Below, in pieces: positions 12,561 to 24,965 of a stretch of 64,000 bases of DNA. A model generated the notes under the pieces. The model did no database searches and was not told the DNA's origin. It worked only from the letters and a program-made list of their open reading frames with translations. The stretch's first letter is position 1; the number at the start of each line of letters is the position of its first letter. The position numbers were made by a program, and so were the translations under genes. Source of the stretch: Acanthosepion pharaonis (lineage: Eukaryota > Mollusca > Cephalopoda > Sepiida > Sepiidae); assembly GCA_903632075.3 (NCBI GenBank), contig CAHIKZ030000804.1, positions 1,590,001 to 1,654,000 of the forward strand, written 5' to 3'.

Positions 12561-13335
12561 CCATCGACAAAGACTTAACCTATGGTTGGGATCTCTTTGT
12601 GTGTGGTCAGAACATTCTTATTTCTCGGTCAACGGAAAATCTTTTCCCGATAATATAAGTTCGCCACCATGACACAGTTAATTTTTTATCTATTCCAAAT
12701 CTCTGTATCTGGTTATTTGGCCCACCTGGAATTTGTCAATTAACTTTTCGACAATGGCCATAAAAATTTTCACCATTCTTCATTATCAAAATAACATCGC
12801 TAAATGCCCCTTTTGTGATGGCTTTCCTTTATCATCTAAGTTTTAAATTTCGCCTCTTTTTTTCTTTCTTTTTCCTTGCAGCCCTAAATGGTGTCACAAA
12901 ATGCGCTACTTTTACAAATGATTTAATGAATGATCTATTGAAGTGGGCATGCTAGATTGTGTGACAAATCTCTTTATTCAATTCATGCATTTATACATGT
13001 ATATTCCTTTCTAGATACAAAATGTGTTTAAAATTATCCAAACGTTCTATGTAACTGTACGTTTTCGGTTAATCTATCATTATCAAGTATGTTTTTTAAC
13101 TGAATATGTAAATTTATATCAATCTATATTTCTGAGATAATGCCTTCTAATTACTTACACTATTTACAATGTTCAGAGAGTCGTCCTCATTTTGTGGCCA
13201 TATTCCTGACATTTCTGACGATTTATCGAGCAGAAAGTGAGATCCGCATTTACGGGATGGGGTTGAAATAACAGACAGAAATATCACTGGAAAATATGAA
13301 AATTTAACGAATTATCGCATATGATATATTACAAA
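12561..13335. other. Non-coding
   Basis: Nothing recognised. Confidence 0.4.
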
Positions 13336-13620
13336 AAAATTATAAGGCAGCCATACATAGACATGAATACAATATGGGAACCAGTGCTAGAGTTGAACGA
13401 TAATATCGACCAATTATGATAAAAAAGTAAAACCAGGTACAATGAGACATTAGGTTTATAAGTCCCAAACATCCACACAATTGGTTGCAGTAATCCAATG
13501 ACTTGACCCAATAGTTGTGTGTTCAATATCTGGCTACATACATGAGGAAAAGCTTGGAGGTGAGTTAATGAGAAATAACAGACATAGAGATATCCGGAAG
13601 AGGCTAGAATAAGCTTCTCC
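13336..13620 (+). repeat. Dispersed repeat family R1, copy 1
   Basis: Shares ordered blocks with the copy at 15200-15600: TATGGG...AGTGCTAG, ATAATA, GACATTAGGTTTAT(A/G)AGTC, AACATCCA and GAGATATCCGGAAGAG. The blocks are separated by diverged sequence. No coding capacity. It is probably an old non-autonomous element, SINE-like or a LINE 3' tail. Confidence 0.65.
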
Positions 13621-14147
13621 GGTAGGCAAAATAAATGGTTTGGAATTAAATTATATTAAACTGAAGAATGTCGATACATACAATGGCCTAAACGTCATGA
13701 ATGAGGCAAAAATCCGAATAACATTTACAACGTAATAATGTAAATTTATTTATGTTCTATGTATATTGATGGAAATATTTTCTTTTATTTTCCAAACTTG
13801 GTCGGAAATTTGTGTCCATGCTCATAGTGGATATTATTGAGTTTTGATCTTTTCATTTTATTATTATTGCTTTCAATTTTTAACCGTTTCGTATATCCGT
13901 ATGAGGCTATTATAAACGTATTTTCGACTAGAAACAAAACATATTACGAAATGGTCGTACACAAATAAACAAAGACATGAATCGGTTTGAACTGCTTTCT
14001 GAAAACAAGGAGAGATTACACGATTTTTAAATGCTTCAAAGATATAACAGCAAAAACGTGAATATTGCTTCAAAGTAATATAATAATTTAATATAAATCG
14101 CAATTATCATTTATTTTATATACATTATATTTATTTTACACATACTT

Positions 14148-14241
<94 letters not shown>

Positions 14242-15199
14242 TTATTATGTATTTATTATGCATGTGTATAAGACAGAAAAAATTGGGGTGGGTGTAGAAA
14301 ATTTACACTGATATTATGAAATACTTGTTCTTTGTTTGCATCTTGTGCTAAATATAAATGTTGCTGCTTTATTCGTAAATGCTTTTCCATTTCAGTTACA
14401 TTATATCTGTTTTCTGTCAAGAAAATACCGATATTCAATTTACAGGCGAATCTATCACAACTAAAGAATATCAGTAAAGAGGCTCGATTTTCGGAACGAC
14501 GAGTTTTGCAAACAATAGAGAACAACATATAGTTTGGTTTGAAGATAAATCTCCGAATATTAAATATCTTTCATTAACGGACATATCTGTCGTTGACTTC
14601 TGGTGTAATGTCTTGATAAGTGATGTCGTTATACAAAACAAATCGTGGGTGATGCTATCTTCTGACACTTTATATTGATATTTGTTTAGTTTTACGCACG
14701 GTAATAATTTTTTAATTTCCAATCAGCTGCAAAAATATTGCAATGTTTAATCTACTAAATTGACGCATACTATTAAATTAGTCACGATATTTATTAGTAT
14801 TACGTTTGAGACGGGTTAATATAATCGTAATGACTGTTTTAACAGTCTCTTTAATCGTACTTTTCGCATGGGGTATTCTTCTTCCTTCCCTGTCACATAA
14901 AAACTTCAAACATTTATATACAGCGTTAATCGCAATATTTTGTTTCCTGAATCTAATATTATTTTATTTTATTTACTCTTCACTAATTACCTCTCACCAC
15001 ATTTATCTCTCAGTAACCCCTGACGTGTTAGTCGTGCTACCTACCTATTTGGGGTGAAATGATTAAACAAATATTAAAAAAGATGTATGGTTGGATAGGC
15101 ATGACCATATAAACACTGGCTGATATATAGGTACATCGTGGAAGTGCATATACACTGCCATATATGGATATATATTGACTGCAACTTATTATTCGCTAG
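13621..15199. other. Non-coding with an (AT)n array
   Basis: Only chance-length frames occur (for example 83 codons at 14806-15057, hydrophobic, no family). The AT array lies at 14157-14229. Confidence 0.45.
14157..14229. repeat. (AT)n microsatellite
   Basis: About 36 AT units followed by GTATGTATGTA. Confidence 0.97.
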
Positions 15200-15600
15200 C
15201 AACACAGTATGGGCAGTAATCCCGAGTGCTAGGGGAAACCAATAATAACAACGGATTTTAATATGAGCACTGCAAAAATTGTTTATGCGACATTAGGTTT
15301 ATGAGTCAAAAACATCCATATACTAATGTCCTAAATGTAAGATGGACCAGTTGAGAAATGCATTGACTCAGAGTCGCGTGTTAAATTCCTGGCCACGGTA
15401 GGAGTGAAATTAAATAACTGACAACTGAGATATCCGGAAGAGAGATGGTATGTGGAAGTAAAACAATCTAATAACAATTTATTAAGTGATAAAGAGTTCG
15501 ATTCGAAATTCCAGTCACCTGAAAAGAGGCGGAGCGTACAACTGCTGGAACGCCGTCGATATGACAAGTCCGAACAATGCAAATAGTTTAAATAGAGACT
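15200..15600 (+). repeat. Dispersed repeat family R1, copy 2
   Basis: The same block order as copy 1. It also carries ATGAGCACTG and GTCCGAACAATGCAAATAGTT, which recur in copy 3 at about 34 kb (GTCCGAATAATGTAAATAGTT). A GTTCGATTC at about 15490 resembles a pol III B box, but no matching A box at suitable distance was identified. Confidence 0.7.
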
Positions 15601-15681
15601 ATATAAAATATCAAAGTGTGCACTGAAGTCTATAGGTCATATTTCTTTGAATTTCATTTAATCATTTTATTTTATTTACTT

Positions 15682-15719
<38 letters not shown>

Positions 15720-16739
15720 AAGTATAAGTTTACGCTTGTACTAACTTTTCCTTTTTTCTAATTGAATTAAATTTATTCTAGCCGCTTTCCCGTCTTTGAT
15801 AACTTTCGTGAATATTAAGTCATTGGTGATTTCTGTGGCTCGTACAAGTATAGCATATTTTTATTTGTGGCTTAGGGACTCTGCAGTATCCTCCTTCATA
15901 AAAATGAATGTTCCACTTAAAAGTAGTTAAAACTTTCCACTTCAGTTTCACTGTCCATACGCTCCTCCGACACATATGCTTCTTCTGTACACTCTATATT
16001 AAACCATATCGGCAAGTGTAGTAAATACACAAGTATCTCCCGTTATCACTCTTTACCCAAGGTGACTTTTACCTCTCTAGATCATCAACTAGAGTGTTAA
16101 CTTGCGCCAAGGCGTCCCTGGCAGTTTTCTGAATGAAACTCGTTGTCTGTAATCAAAGCTCGATGTGGATTTTATATATTTTTTTATTTTTACTAGCAGT
16201 AGATACGTTTTCATAACCCTGCCCCCCATCAATACACCTCCCACTCCTCTTGAATAGAAGTATGGGTTCATCTAATTGTTTCCTGTTTAGGAAGGGTTTC
16301 CCCGGATCCTTTCATTTTCTCTCGCCTTATCAATAGTTTTGTCGTGAATCGCTTGTGATGTGTGCGGTTCGTGGCAAAGTCTCTTTATAATGGGAATATC
16401 GAGTTGGTAGTTTTCTGGTTGCCGATCGGAGAGTAACGAGTTGGCAGTTTTCTGTTTTTAGTTAGTAGAAGCAGTTCTTATCAACAGTTGCATAATATCG
16501 GTTATATTTTTTTTACAATGCTATGTCACGCATGGAAAGTTGTTCTTGTATGCATCTACGGTGGACAACTCCGATGCAACATTATGTTGAAGACTACGCC
16601 ATTTCCTTTCTGTCTATAATGACCGTCTGCTACTATTACATTAGTTCATTTCCTTAATAATATATATCAACATTGCCATAAACAAACTAAGATATAAATC
16701 TAAACGAGGTAAAATAGTCAATCTAACACTTTAACATTT
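15601..16739. other. Non-coding; possibly the 5' part of the LINE that follows
   Basis: A (TC)n array lies at 15687-15718. The stretch from about 15780 onward is less AT-rich and leads into the endonuclease relic. A degraded 5' UTR or ORF1 of the same LINE is possible, but no motif was recognised. Confidence 0.35.
15687..15718. repeat. (TC)n microsatellite
   Basis: About 16 TC units. Confidence 0.95.
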
Positions 16740-17330
16740 AAATCTCCAAAATTCATGGTATTTTTACGCACTTCTGCTCTGTGAAATCGTTCCTCTTAGC
16801 TCACTCGTCAATCATTTTTTCTGATTTCACGATTCACGGCTACCTTTCTCTCCTTTGAAAGAACTCTAAAACGCACGTTCATGGCTTGGAAGTCCGCGAT
16901 CTTCTCACATTGGCTAGGGAACATTCTTTGGAATCTCCAGAACATTCGTGCGTGTGTCTCCGTCTATCTCTCCTCAAATCAGTAAGTAATCTCTACTTCT
17001 GCTGTGTACTCGATAGGATTTCCAATAATATAGACAAGGCCATCTCTCTACATCTATTTACAAACCTATTCATGTTCGGTAACTTTAACACCCATTATAC
17101 CCTGTGGCTTAAACACTTGGCAACTGACCTTGCTGACATCCAGACCCAGCACTTTTCAATCAGTCTATCCCTCACACAAGTGGTTGACATTTGACACGTT
17201 TCCTCAGAAACTCTACGACAACGCTTCTCTTGATCTCTTTTCCCCTCCCATCCTTATATCCTGTCGCGCTACGAAGCTCTGCCCTCTTGGCAACACTAAT
17301 CATGAGGTAATCAGACACATTCCATGATTT
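16740..17330 (+). pseudogene. CR1/jockey-like LINE endonuclease relic
   Basis: The main open frame (16886-17194) contains LAREHSLESPEHSCVCLRLS, SNNIDKAISLH, LFMFGNFNTHYTLW and DLADIQTQHFSISLSLTQVV in order. A frame change near 17170 then leads to SLDLFSPP and CPLGNTNHEV. This is the APE-type endonuclease of jockey/CR1-like LINEs: the 'FGDFN.H' metal/catalytic segment, the 'QSLTQ.V.FPTR' block and the 'PLG.SDH' terminus. The catalytic Asp of FGDFN is Asn here and the SDH triad is NH, so the domain is dead. The RT region does not follow. Confidence 0.85.
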
Positions 17331-17473
17331 CCTTCATGTTGTCCCTTAGAATGTGGTTTTAATCATCCTGTTTAAAACATGCGTCCGAGGCCTACCCAGG
17401 GTAAAATTCGGCATCCATGTAAGAAACCACCAAGCTTTTTTTATGGCAACTGACTATGACGAGCTATCGAAAA

Positions 17474-17577
<104 letters not shown>

Positions 17578-19908
17578 CTCACGAGTGAGTCTGTGTGTAT
17601 TAACTAAGCTCATAATATTTGAAATGCCAATGTAGTAGTTAGGAGCATGAAAAAAATTAAATGTATGTAAAAATATTTCCCACCCAGCACTGTTTTTAGG
17701 ATGCTATCATTCACTTGTTATGGTTACATATGGGCACTATTCCTAGGAAGGAAAATGTTCAACATTGAGACCAGTGATGTGCGACCATGTCATACGGTTG
17801 TTGAAACTAACGGAAATCTATCGCTAAATACCTGTTCCCTGTCGTAATACTGTTGTACCTATTGGAGATAAATTTAATAAAACTGAATCAAAGAAAGTTT
17901 CCTACACACACTTCATTGATGTTGCCCTGTACATTGTATCTGAACCGGAAGATAATCAAGTTATGTCCACCAACGAATGTGTCTTTAATATATACGCGCG
18001 CAGTGAACCTCGGTATGCTATCAACAGAAATATTTCTCACGTTTCGATGAATACCGAAATTTTTGGGGGAAGTTTGAACTTTTTTAAAATTATTTCAGTC
18101 AATTGTTAGCTCGGAATACATGATAGTAAAACAAAAAGCTGTTGGAAATAGAATGATGTTTTTTACAACTTGACGCTGCAAATAATACGACCTACCTTTT
18201 AGGAAAATGTTCTGGAAATATCTGCTTCAATTTTATTTAATACATGTTACAAATACGGACCGTACAATATTAATGCAATTAATCCTTCTTCAGTATAATG
18301 TACCCACAACAGTGCATGAAATATATGGAAAGCTCTTCCAAAAACATAAATAAATAATTTATTTCCTGACTTTTTCAATTAAACTCCCCTAATTTCGAAA
18401 CAATTTCAGTAGCCATTAGATGTGTTGGCCTGATTTTATTCATTTAAAAATAATGTAGATTTGGTAGATATCCCAAATATGTTGATTGCAAATAAACTTT
18501 AAGCAATAATCCACGATCAGTTTTTTAAAAAGTGAACTTGCTGTTCACTCGAGGACTTCGTGGAAAGTTGAAATATCCGATAGTTTTCGAATCGGAGATG
18601 ACAAGACCAAAGATAATTATTCCTTGGTTTCTCTATAATTGGGAAATAGAAGCTTACTCCAGTTTGCCCTATGGCTTCTATTCCATAGGCCTATTCTTTA
18701 ATACAAAACTATACTTGATGAGATATTACTTTCCTTAGAGGAAAAGCCGCTACCTAAAAAAACTAATTAATTTTAATTGAAACAGCATCTGAATTTCCTC
18801 AGATAATATTTATTTTCGGATCACTGAATATTTGGCGCTGCAAGTCTTGAAGATTTACGTAATAGGACGAATCTAAAATCATTTAAAAAAAAAGAGAAGA
18901 ATTTTAAGCGATTAACCTCCTGTAAAGAAGAAAAAAATGTTGCTGACACTCGGTGTACTTAATAAAGCTCTCTATATAATTAAGCGACAGCTTTTTGCTA
19001 AAACGATTACACTGCCTCAAAAAAGGATGACACACACAAGTTTAGAAAATATAGGCTCTATTATTCACGTGAAGCGAAACAAACGGTATTCTTATTATCG
19101 GTTCAGAAGATTTTCGACTTAATGTCCGAGCATCCGATCATAATTTAAAGGGCTTAGCAACAATAAAATACCTCATAAAAAAAGAAGCATATAATTTAAC
19201 GATTTTACAAACAAGTAAAGAATAGTAAATAATGATATAATCGAGGTGTAAACGTTTTAAGCTACATCACACAAAATAATAGAAAGGAAGCTTTATTGAA
19301 AAGAATAGTATCAGTTATTGTATGTCATGAATCTATTTTCCTGAAAATTTATTTTAAGAGAAACAATTTATGAATTTCACTCGAAATATCGCTGGATTCT
19401 CGGTAAAAATGGGGATAATTTCCATATAAAAAACGTATAATATTACAAGTAGCATTACGCGTTTCAGTGTATAGATTTCTTTTCTGATCTCCACACAAAT
19501 CTTGGAGTTATATAAATCGATAAAACCCCATGTAGAACTAATTTTCTTCCTTTCCCTAAAGCAATGATTCTAGATTGTATTTAGCAGTAAGAATATATGA
19601 ATGTCTCTTTTAGAAAATGTAGTAGATTTATCCTAATCTGTGGAGGACGCCGAAACATTTTGGGTCTTATAGAAAAAAATACCAAAATACTTGATGTTTC
19701 TCAGTCAACTTTGTTGCATCAGAAACCTTCTGTGCACAACGTCTTCATAGATAATATCCGATTTTTAAATTGTTTTCGGATATTCTGTATGTGTAACACA
19801 TACTAAATTGTTATAATAGAATTCCTTTCGATATTTTTTTCAAAGTATCAGTATAAATTTCGTCAGAAATGTTGAAGGAACATAGAATCCCCTGTAAAAT
19901 ATTTATAA

Positions 19909-19909
19909 C

Positions 19910-19945
<36 letters not shown>

Positions 19946-19976
19946 ACTCTCTCTCTCTCTCTCTCACTCGCTCTCT
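19909..19976. repeat. (CT)n-(CA)n-(CT)n microsatellite
   Basis: Compound array; CA units interrupt CT units at about 19931-19945. Confidence 0.93.
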
Positions 19977-20344
19977 AAATGTACTCTATCTTGCAGCAAT
20001 CTTCTGATTCCGATATTGAAGATTTGAGGAGCGTGATACCGCCGTCCAATATATGTTGCTCCCCTGATCCGTGGTATTAACAGCTGTTCCAATTTCTAGA
20101 GTTTGCAAATAGTGACCCCCCTTAACAATACAAAATGTGAAAATACATTTTTATAGCAAATGCGCTGACAATACATCTCTGTATAAGAAATATAGGAACA
20201 ATATATTTTATGTAGATAAAGATATAGAATTGTATTCAAAATATATTCAAAATATATGACACCACAAAATTATAGTATATATGTTTAATTTCTGCATTGA
20301 ATAACGCGTACAAGATGGTAGGGATCTAAACAAAATCAATCAAA

Positions 20345-20402
20345 TTTCTCTCTCTCACTCTCTGTCTGTCTGCCTGTATCTCTATCTTTCTCTCTCTCAC
20401 GA

Positions 20403-20467
<65 letters not shown>
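20345..20467. repeat. CT-rich tract, (CT)n then (AT)n
   Basis: Imperfect CT/CTGT repeats from 20345, a clean CT block at 20404-20427, then AT to 20467. Confidence 0.93.
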
Positions 20468-20472
<5 letters not shown>

Positions 20473-21051
20473 CAGACATATATTTTCAATAGGAAACCAT
20501 TTTTCAAACATTTAATTGACATCTAGTAATTAGACAAACGTACATGCAATATACATACTCGGAAATCGAACCAATTTTTTTTTGTAATGGGAAAACCATC
20601 TTTCAGAAAGATATATTTACCCAATTAGCCACAAGAAACTTCAAAGCAAACACAGGTTGCTTTACTATTGTTAAGATCTACACATACCTAGCTGGGGCTA
20701 TTCGAAGTCTGCATCTGCTGATTTTATTTTCCGACCCGATGAGTAAAAAAAGTAACTTTTAACCAACTAAGCTATTTTTAAAGACGCGGCATTTGATCTA
20801 TTGCTATTGATATTTAGCGCTTACATTCTACATAACATTATAATTAAAATTTGACATCGATATGACTAATGTTAACAGCATTATGCATAAAAATATTGAA
20901 TATTTAGGCGCCAATGCAATGCTTTAAAAATAATTAAATAAATAAAAATTGTCATTTCAGTTTTGTTGTGTAGTTAATTCAATATAATTACACGTATTCA
21001 TCTGCAATAAATCTGCATGCTAATTTTATCGAAACGACTCTAAAATAATGA

Positions 21052-21052
<1 letters not shown>

Positions 21053-21116
<64 letters not shown>

Positions 21117-21127
21117 CCATATTGCTC

Positions 21128-21178
<51 letters not shown>

Positions 21179-21191
21179 TATAAAGGAGCAA
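21053..21191. repeat. Paired (AT)n arrays; the second enclosed by an inverted repeat
   Basis: The first array is 21053-21113 and the second 21131-21176. The second is bounded by TTGCTCCTTTATA (21122-21134) and its exact reverse complement (21179-21191). The whole 70-bp block can therefore fold into one long hairpin, with one G breaking the AT stem. Confidence 0.92.
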
Positions 21192-22076
21192 CATGTTGGC
21201 CTGATTTTACTCGGATCTACTATATCTTATGCTATACAGTACCGCCTATACAGGCTTTTGATTTTACAGGTGATTAAACGTGTTCATGTGTTCTTTCTCT
21301 CGCACGTAATAGTTATTTTTCTGCATTTCAATTTTTGATGCATGAATATTTCCCTCTTCGGTGAGTTTAGTTTCTATGTGCCTGTAAGTACACATAAGCT
21401 AGCCGCGGTGTAACATCTTGAACTAGCCGAACTTGTAAACTACCTGTGATTGCGTAAAACGCATGATATTCACTTTTCTTGTGATCGTTCAATATATATG
21501 CATTTTATATGCGTGTGTCTGTGTTTGTGTGTTTGTATGTTTGTCTCTGTGTGTGTTTGTGTGTGTGCATGCACTAATTCTATTCGGAGATCATTACAAT
21601 TATCATCCGCCAATTACATTCGTCAGTAATTTTGAAAAATGTAACGCACATCATTATCTCATGTGGACTGCTTGTGTAGATTGTTTACATGCGACTCTTA
21701 TAGAAAGCGAACTCTCATTTTTCCTGGTGTCTATCTAGGAATTAGTAACATGATTTTTACGAGAATATACTCAATTCTGCCAAACGAAAAATCATCCTCG
21801 TTGATTTGGATGGTATTTGGAGAAAAATTATTGCATACAATCCGCCGAATTTCCAAATGAAGTTATCAAATACTGTCAGATTTACACGATTTTATCCTAG
21901 TTATTTTTAAATCCCTGTTCTCACTATCTCCAAAATGAGATAATAATAAAAATTGATAACTCTAGCATCTCTTCAGAAGTCTGCGTTGCTTTCTTCTTCG
22001 TAGGATCTGTGAATGATACCCATCGGAATCGGTCAATTTGATGAATATCACCCATAATTTCTTGTCAGAAATGAAG

Positions 22077-22143
22077 ATAATAATAATAATAATAATAATA
22101 ATAGTAATAAAAATAATAGTAATAAAAATAATAATAATAATTT
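22077..22143. repeat. (AAT)n microsatellite
   Basis: Imperfect AAT/AGT/AAA triplets, read through by a chance Ile-rich frame. Confidence 0.95.
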
Positions 22144-23159
22144 CTACAAGTAACAACAGTAACAACACACGCATACATAATGCCAAAAATGAATGGAACC
22201 CAATAACACTGAAACAACAGCTGCTATCAAGACCAAAAATCACCCTAAATCGACCGAATATTCATCTTTGGATAAACAACCTATCTAACACCCAACATGA
22301 TCTCTCACAGGCATACAATGTTATAATCATAAACATAATAAAGTGGCTCACATAGGAAGTAACATACTAATTCCCCAAACAAAAGAGATGAAGGCCCCAT
22401 CCATCAACTGCCTACCATCAATGTAGAAAATCCTCACTTTTGTCATAACCAAGATGGCATACACCTTCGTTGAGAAAAAAAAAAGTTTACTCCCAGCAGA
22501 ACAGAAGTAATATAAAAGACGGTGTTACGTGTACAAGGACTAATCAATTATCAATAATGGAATATAGGAATAGGGAAAAACAAGCAAAATAATTTTATTG
22601 ATGGCATTCGACAGTGTACCAGACTCAGGATAGAGAAGCGCCTAAAATATAATGAGTGTGTCCCACAACGGTGACATCCATGACGGAGACAGGAAAAACT
22701 GGAAGACTACACTAAACTTAAACAATACTAAAGGGTTATTAACATCAAGTCTAATTAACATCAAAAGCGGGATCTTCTAAGGAGAATCATTGTAATCACT
22801 ACTATTCCTTTTTTTATATTAGAGACACTCAGTTGCATAATGAACGATAGTAGCTAAAGATAAATGTCATAGAATGCCCAACTGAATGACTTATCCTAGA
22901 CTCATGTTCTTAAAACTTTTGCCGATGATGACAACCACCTGTAAAACCTACTCACCATTGTCAAAATCTTTAAGAAAGACATTAGCACTGAGATCGGAAT
23001 CGACAAATGTGCTAAAGCCACCTTCAAATGCGGTAAACTATTAAAAACAATAGATTTAGAACTTGATCTCAACAACAAGATTAAGGAACTAGACCCAGAT
23101 GGTACATACATATTTTCTTTAATTTATGAAGGAGGCAGAATATAATATGAAGAAAATTT
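22144..23159 (+). pseudogene. REL-type LINE reverse transcriptase, N-terminal and palm region relic
   Basis: Blocks found in order across several frames: IIKWLT then EVTY (start of the RT region), SLLPAEQK with YKRR and YVYKD, LLMAFDSVPDS (the A-box 'KAFDSVPH' region, with Lys lost), SCIMNDSS, LKTFADDDNHL, ISTEIGIDKCAKATFKCGKL, and LDLNNKIKELDPDGTY. The palm Asp box that should precede LKTFADD (F-x-D-D) is disrupted. The protein would act in target-primed reverse transcription, but this copy cannot. It ends where the LTR of the inserted element starts. Confidence 0.85.
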
Positions 23160-23288
23160 TATCATCAGTAATCACTGATTAGTTACACTCCTTGACTTTG
23201 CTGTTATTGTTTTGAGTGCCCGAGAGAGTGTTTTCGTGTTGCTCTTTCTGTCGTTACTAAATTAATTGCAACGCTCATATATGAAACA
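23160..23288 (+). repeat. 5' LTR of the nested element (129 bp)
   Basis: Begins TATCATCAGTAAT and ends TATGAAACA. Relative to the 3' copy it lacks about 50 bp after CCGAGAGAG; the flanking parts are nearly identical. Confidence 0.9.
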
Positions 23289-23303
23289 TGGGGTCAGAAG
23301 TAG
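23289..23303 (+). other. Primer-binding-site-like sequence
   Basis: TGGGGTCAGAAGTAG directly abuts the 5' LTR, the expected place for tRNA-primed minus-strand synthesis. The tRNA was not identified. Confidence 0.6.
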
Positions 23304-23404
23304 GATTAAAAACAAAATAATACAAGATAATATACTGAAAAGAACGATAATTCAAACAAAAAGAAAGAAAAAAGAAAGAAAAAAAAGAAAAAAATATTTG
23401 AATT

Positions 23405-24120
23405 TCAGCCCCAGGAGATTTTGAATTCACAGACCCTGGAAAATGGACAGCCTGGCACCAGAGATTCGAACGCTTTAAAGCAGCTTCAACATTAGCTGAA
23501 GAATCAGCAGGAACTCAAATTAGTACGTTAATATATTTCATAGGACGAGAAGCCGAACAAATATACAAGTCATTTTCTTTCAGGAAAATGAATATGAGAA
23601 AAATTTCGACATCATATTGAGCAAATATGATACATATTCCACACCAAAAAAAGCATAATAGACGAGCGAGAAAAAATTTACATGAGGGCGCAGATGGATG
23701 GAGAAGGGATAGAGAAATTTATCAGAGGATTGTACGAACTGGCAACAAAATTGTGATTTTCCTCAAAAAAATGACCAGTTATGAAACTGCTTAGTTATTA
23801 GACTAAGAAGTATGGGCTTATCCGAAAAATTATAACAGGAGGAATAACTGAGTTTTTTTTAAAAAAAAAGGTATTGAGATAGCTCGTAGCTATGAACAAT
23901 TTAAAAGAAATAGATAGAAGAAATTAATGAAAACTTTTTAGATGTAGTAACGAGGAAAACGCAAACGACAAAAGAACCAAGAGGGCAAAAAATTATCCAC
24001 GAAACGTAGGGAATGTACATCTATCCAGGTGCAAGAAGTGCAACAGATATCACAAGTTTGACAGCTGCCCGACAAAAAGGGAAAACCTGCCGAAAGCGTG
24101 ATAAAATGAAAAACTTTGCA
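23405..24120 (+). pseudogene. gag relic with zinc knuckle
   Basis: A first frame reads DFEFTDPGKWTAWHQRFERF and then TQISTLIYFIGREAEQIY, the capsid-type N-terminus common in invertebrate Gypsy gag. A frameshift near 23580 leads to FDIILSKYDTYSTPKK, then FIRGLYELATK and GIEIARSYEQ in further frames. At 24030-24068 CKKCNRYHKFDSC forms a zinc knuckle with CX2CX3HX4C spacing, one residue shorter before the His than the retroviral CCHC. A second degenerate knuckle follows (cysteine lost). Stops are numerous, including after the knuckle. Gag would package element RNA; this copy is not functional. Confidence 0.85.
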
Positions 24121-24159
24121 ATATCTTGCAGGTCAAAGACTACACATGTACGTGAAATA

Positions 24160-24540
24160 AGGAAACGGGCACCAGAGTAATGCTTCCTTGGAACAATATA
24201 TACAAAAATGAACTCAGAGAAAAATTAATAGATGCTTGGCTTTTAAAAATAAATGTAGGTGAAATACATGTCGTTTTTAAAATTAATACGGCGGCAGATA
24301 TCAACGTTATTAGTTTTAAGACGTTTCGAAAATTGAGAAAAAAATACCAAATTTGAAACCAGTCTATGGCATTTGTAAAGGTCCTGGTGATTCATTCACC
24401 TTTAAAGCGAGATATAATGACAAGTCGTATACATTTGACATTCATGTAATAATTGGTAATAATACGGACCTTTCATTATCTAGAGATAGAGCATATAAAA
24501 TGGGACTTGTTGCCATAGTAGCCAACGTTACTAAGAACAG
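24160..24540 (+). pseudogene. Aspartic protease relic
   Basis: After KINVGEIHVVFKI the active-site segment that should be D-T-G-A reads N-T-A-A (about 24285-24296), followed by DINVIS. Both the catalytic Asp and the Gly are lost. One frameshift later a clean frame (24353-24610) gives KPVYGICKGPGDSFTFKARY and ending RAYKMGLV, matching the C-terminal half of Gypsy proteases. The frame then runs into Lys/Arg-rich translation of the purine tract. Confidence 0.82.
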
Positions 24541-24650
24541 TGGGAAAAGAAAAGAAAAAAGAAAAAGAAGAAAAAAAGGAAAAGAGAGAGAGAGAAAAAA
24601 AAGAAAATAAAAGAGAAAAGAGTAAAAAATGAGAACGAAATGAAAACAGG
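24538..24650 (+). repeat. Polypurine (A/G) tract
   Basis: Nearly uninterrupted A and G over about 110 bases. It replaces the start of pol in the nested element, perhaps by slippage expansion or filler at a deletion junction. Confidence 0.85.
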
Positions 24651-24785
24651 ATCCATTTAAAAATTTCAATCAAGAAGCAATGTCTAATAAAGGACGGTTA
24701 ACATTAAAACCAAAATACTTAAAGAAATATGTGTAAGAAGAAAATATATATAATAATAATCATAGAATCTGGACGGAGGTAAGAG

Positions 24786-24965
24786 TATCATCAGTAATTA
24801 CTGATAAGTTACACCCCTTGTTTTTGTTGTTATTGTTTTGAGTCCCCGAGAGAGGGAGTGTCGCTCGGTGCAGTTTTGAAAAAAAATGAGTAAAATGACT
24901 ACTACGGTTTTCGTGTTGCTCTTTCTGTCGTTACTAAATTAATTGCAACGCTCATGTATGAAACA
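24786..24965 (+). repeat. 3' LTR of the nested element (180 bp)
   Basis: Same ends as the 5' LTR, with the internal segment the 5' copy has lost. It is preceded by the purine-rich GGACGGAGGTAAGAG, suitable as polypurine tract. Confidence 0.9.

Larger units (their letters stand above)
23160..24965 (+). mobile_element. Small Gypsy-like LTR retrotransposon nested in the LINE, pol deleted
   Basis: Two direct repeats bound it: 23160-23288 and 24786-24965. Between them lie a primer-binding-site-like TGGGGTCAGAAGT immediately after the left LTR, a gag relic, a zinc knuckle and a protease relic. No RT, RNase H or integrase is present. A long A/G tract (about 24538-24650) lies where pol would begin, so pol was probably lost by deletion. 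The LINE reading frame is interrupted exactly at its two ends. No convincing target-site duplication: the flanks show only the weak pair GAAAA/GAAAT. Confidence 0.88.

Noticed and set aside
15480..15505. tRNA-like B box (GTTCGATTC)
   Set aside because: No A box at the right distance and no cloverleaf can be drawn around it.
24442..24673. Two minus-strand frames of 65-75 codons rich in Phe and Leu
   Set aside because: They are the complement of the A/G tract of the nested LTR element.
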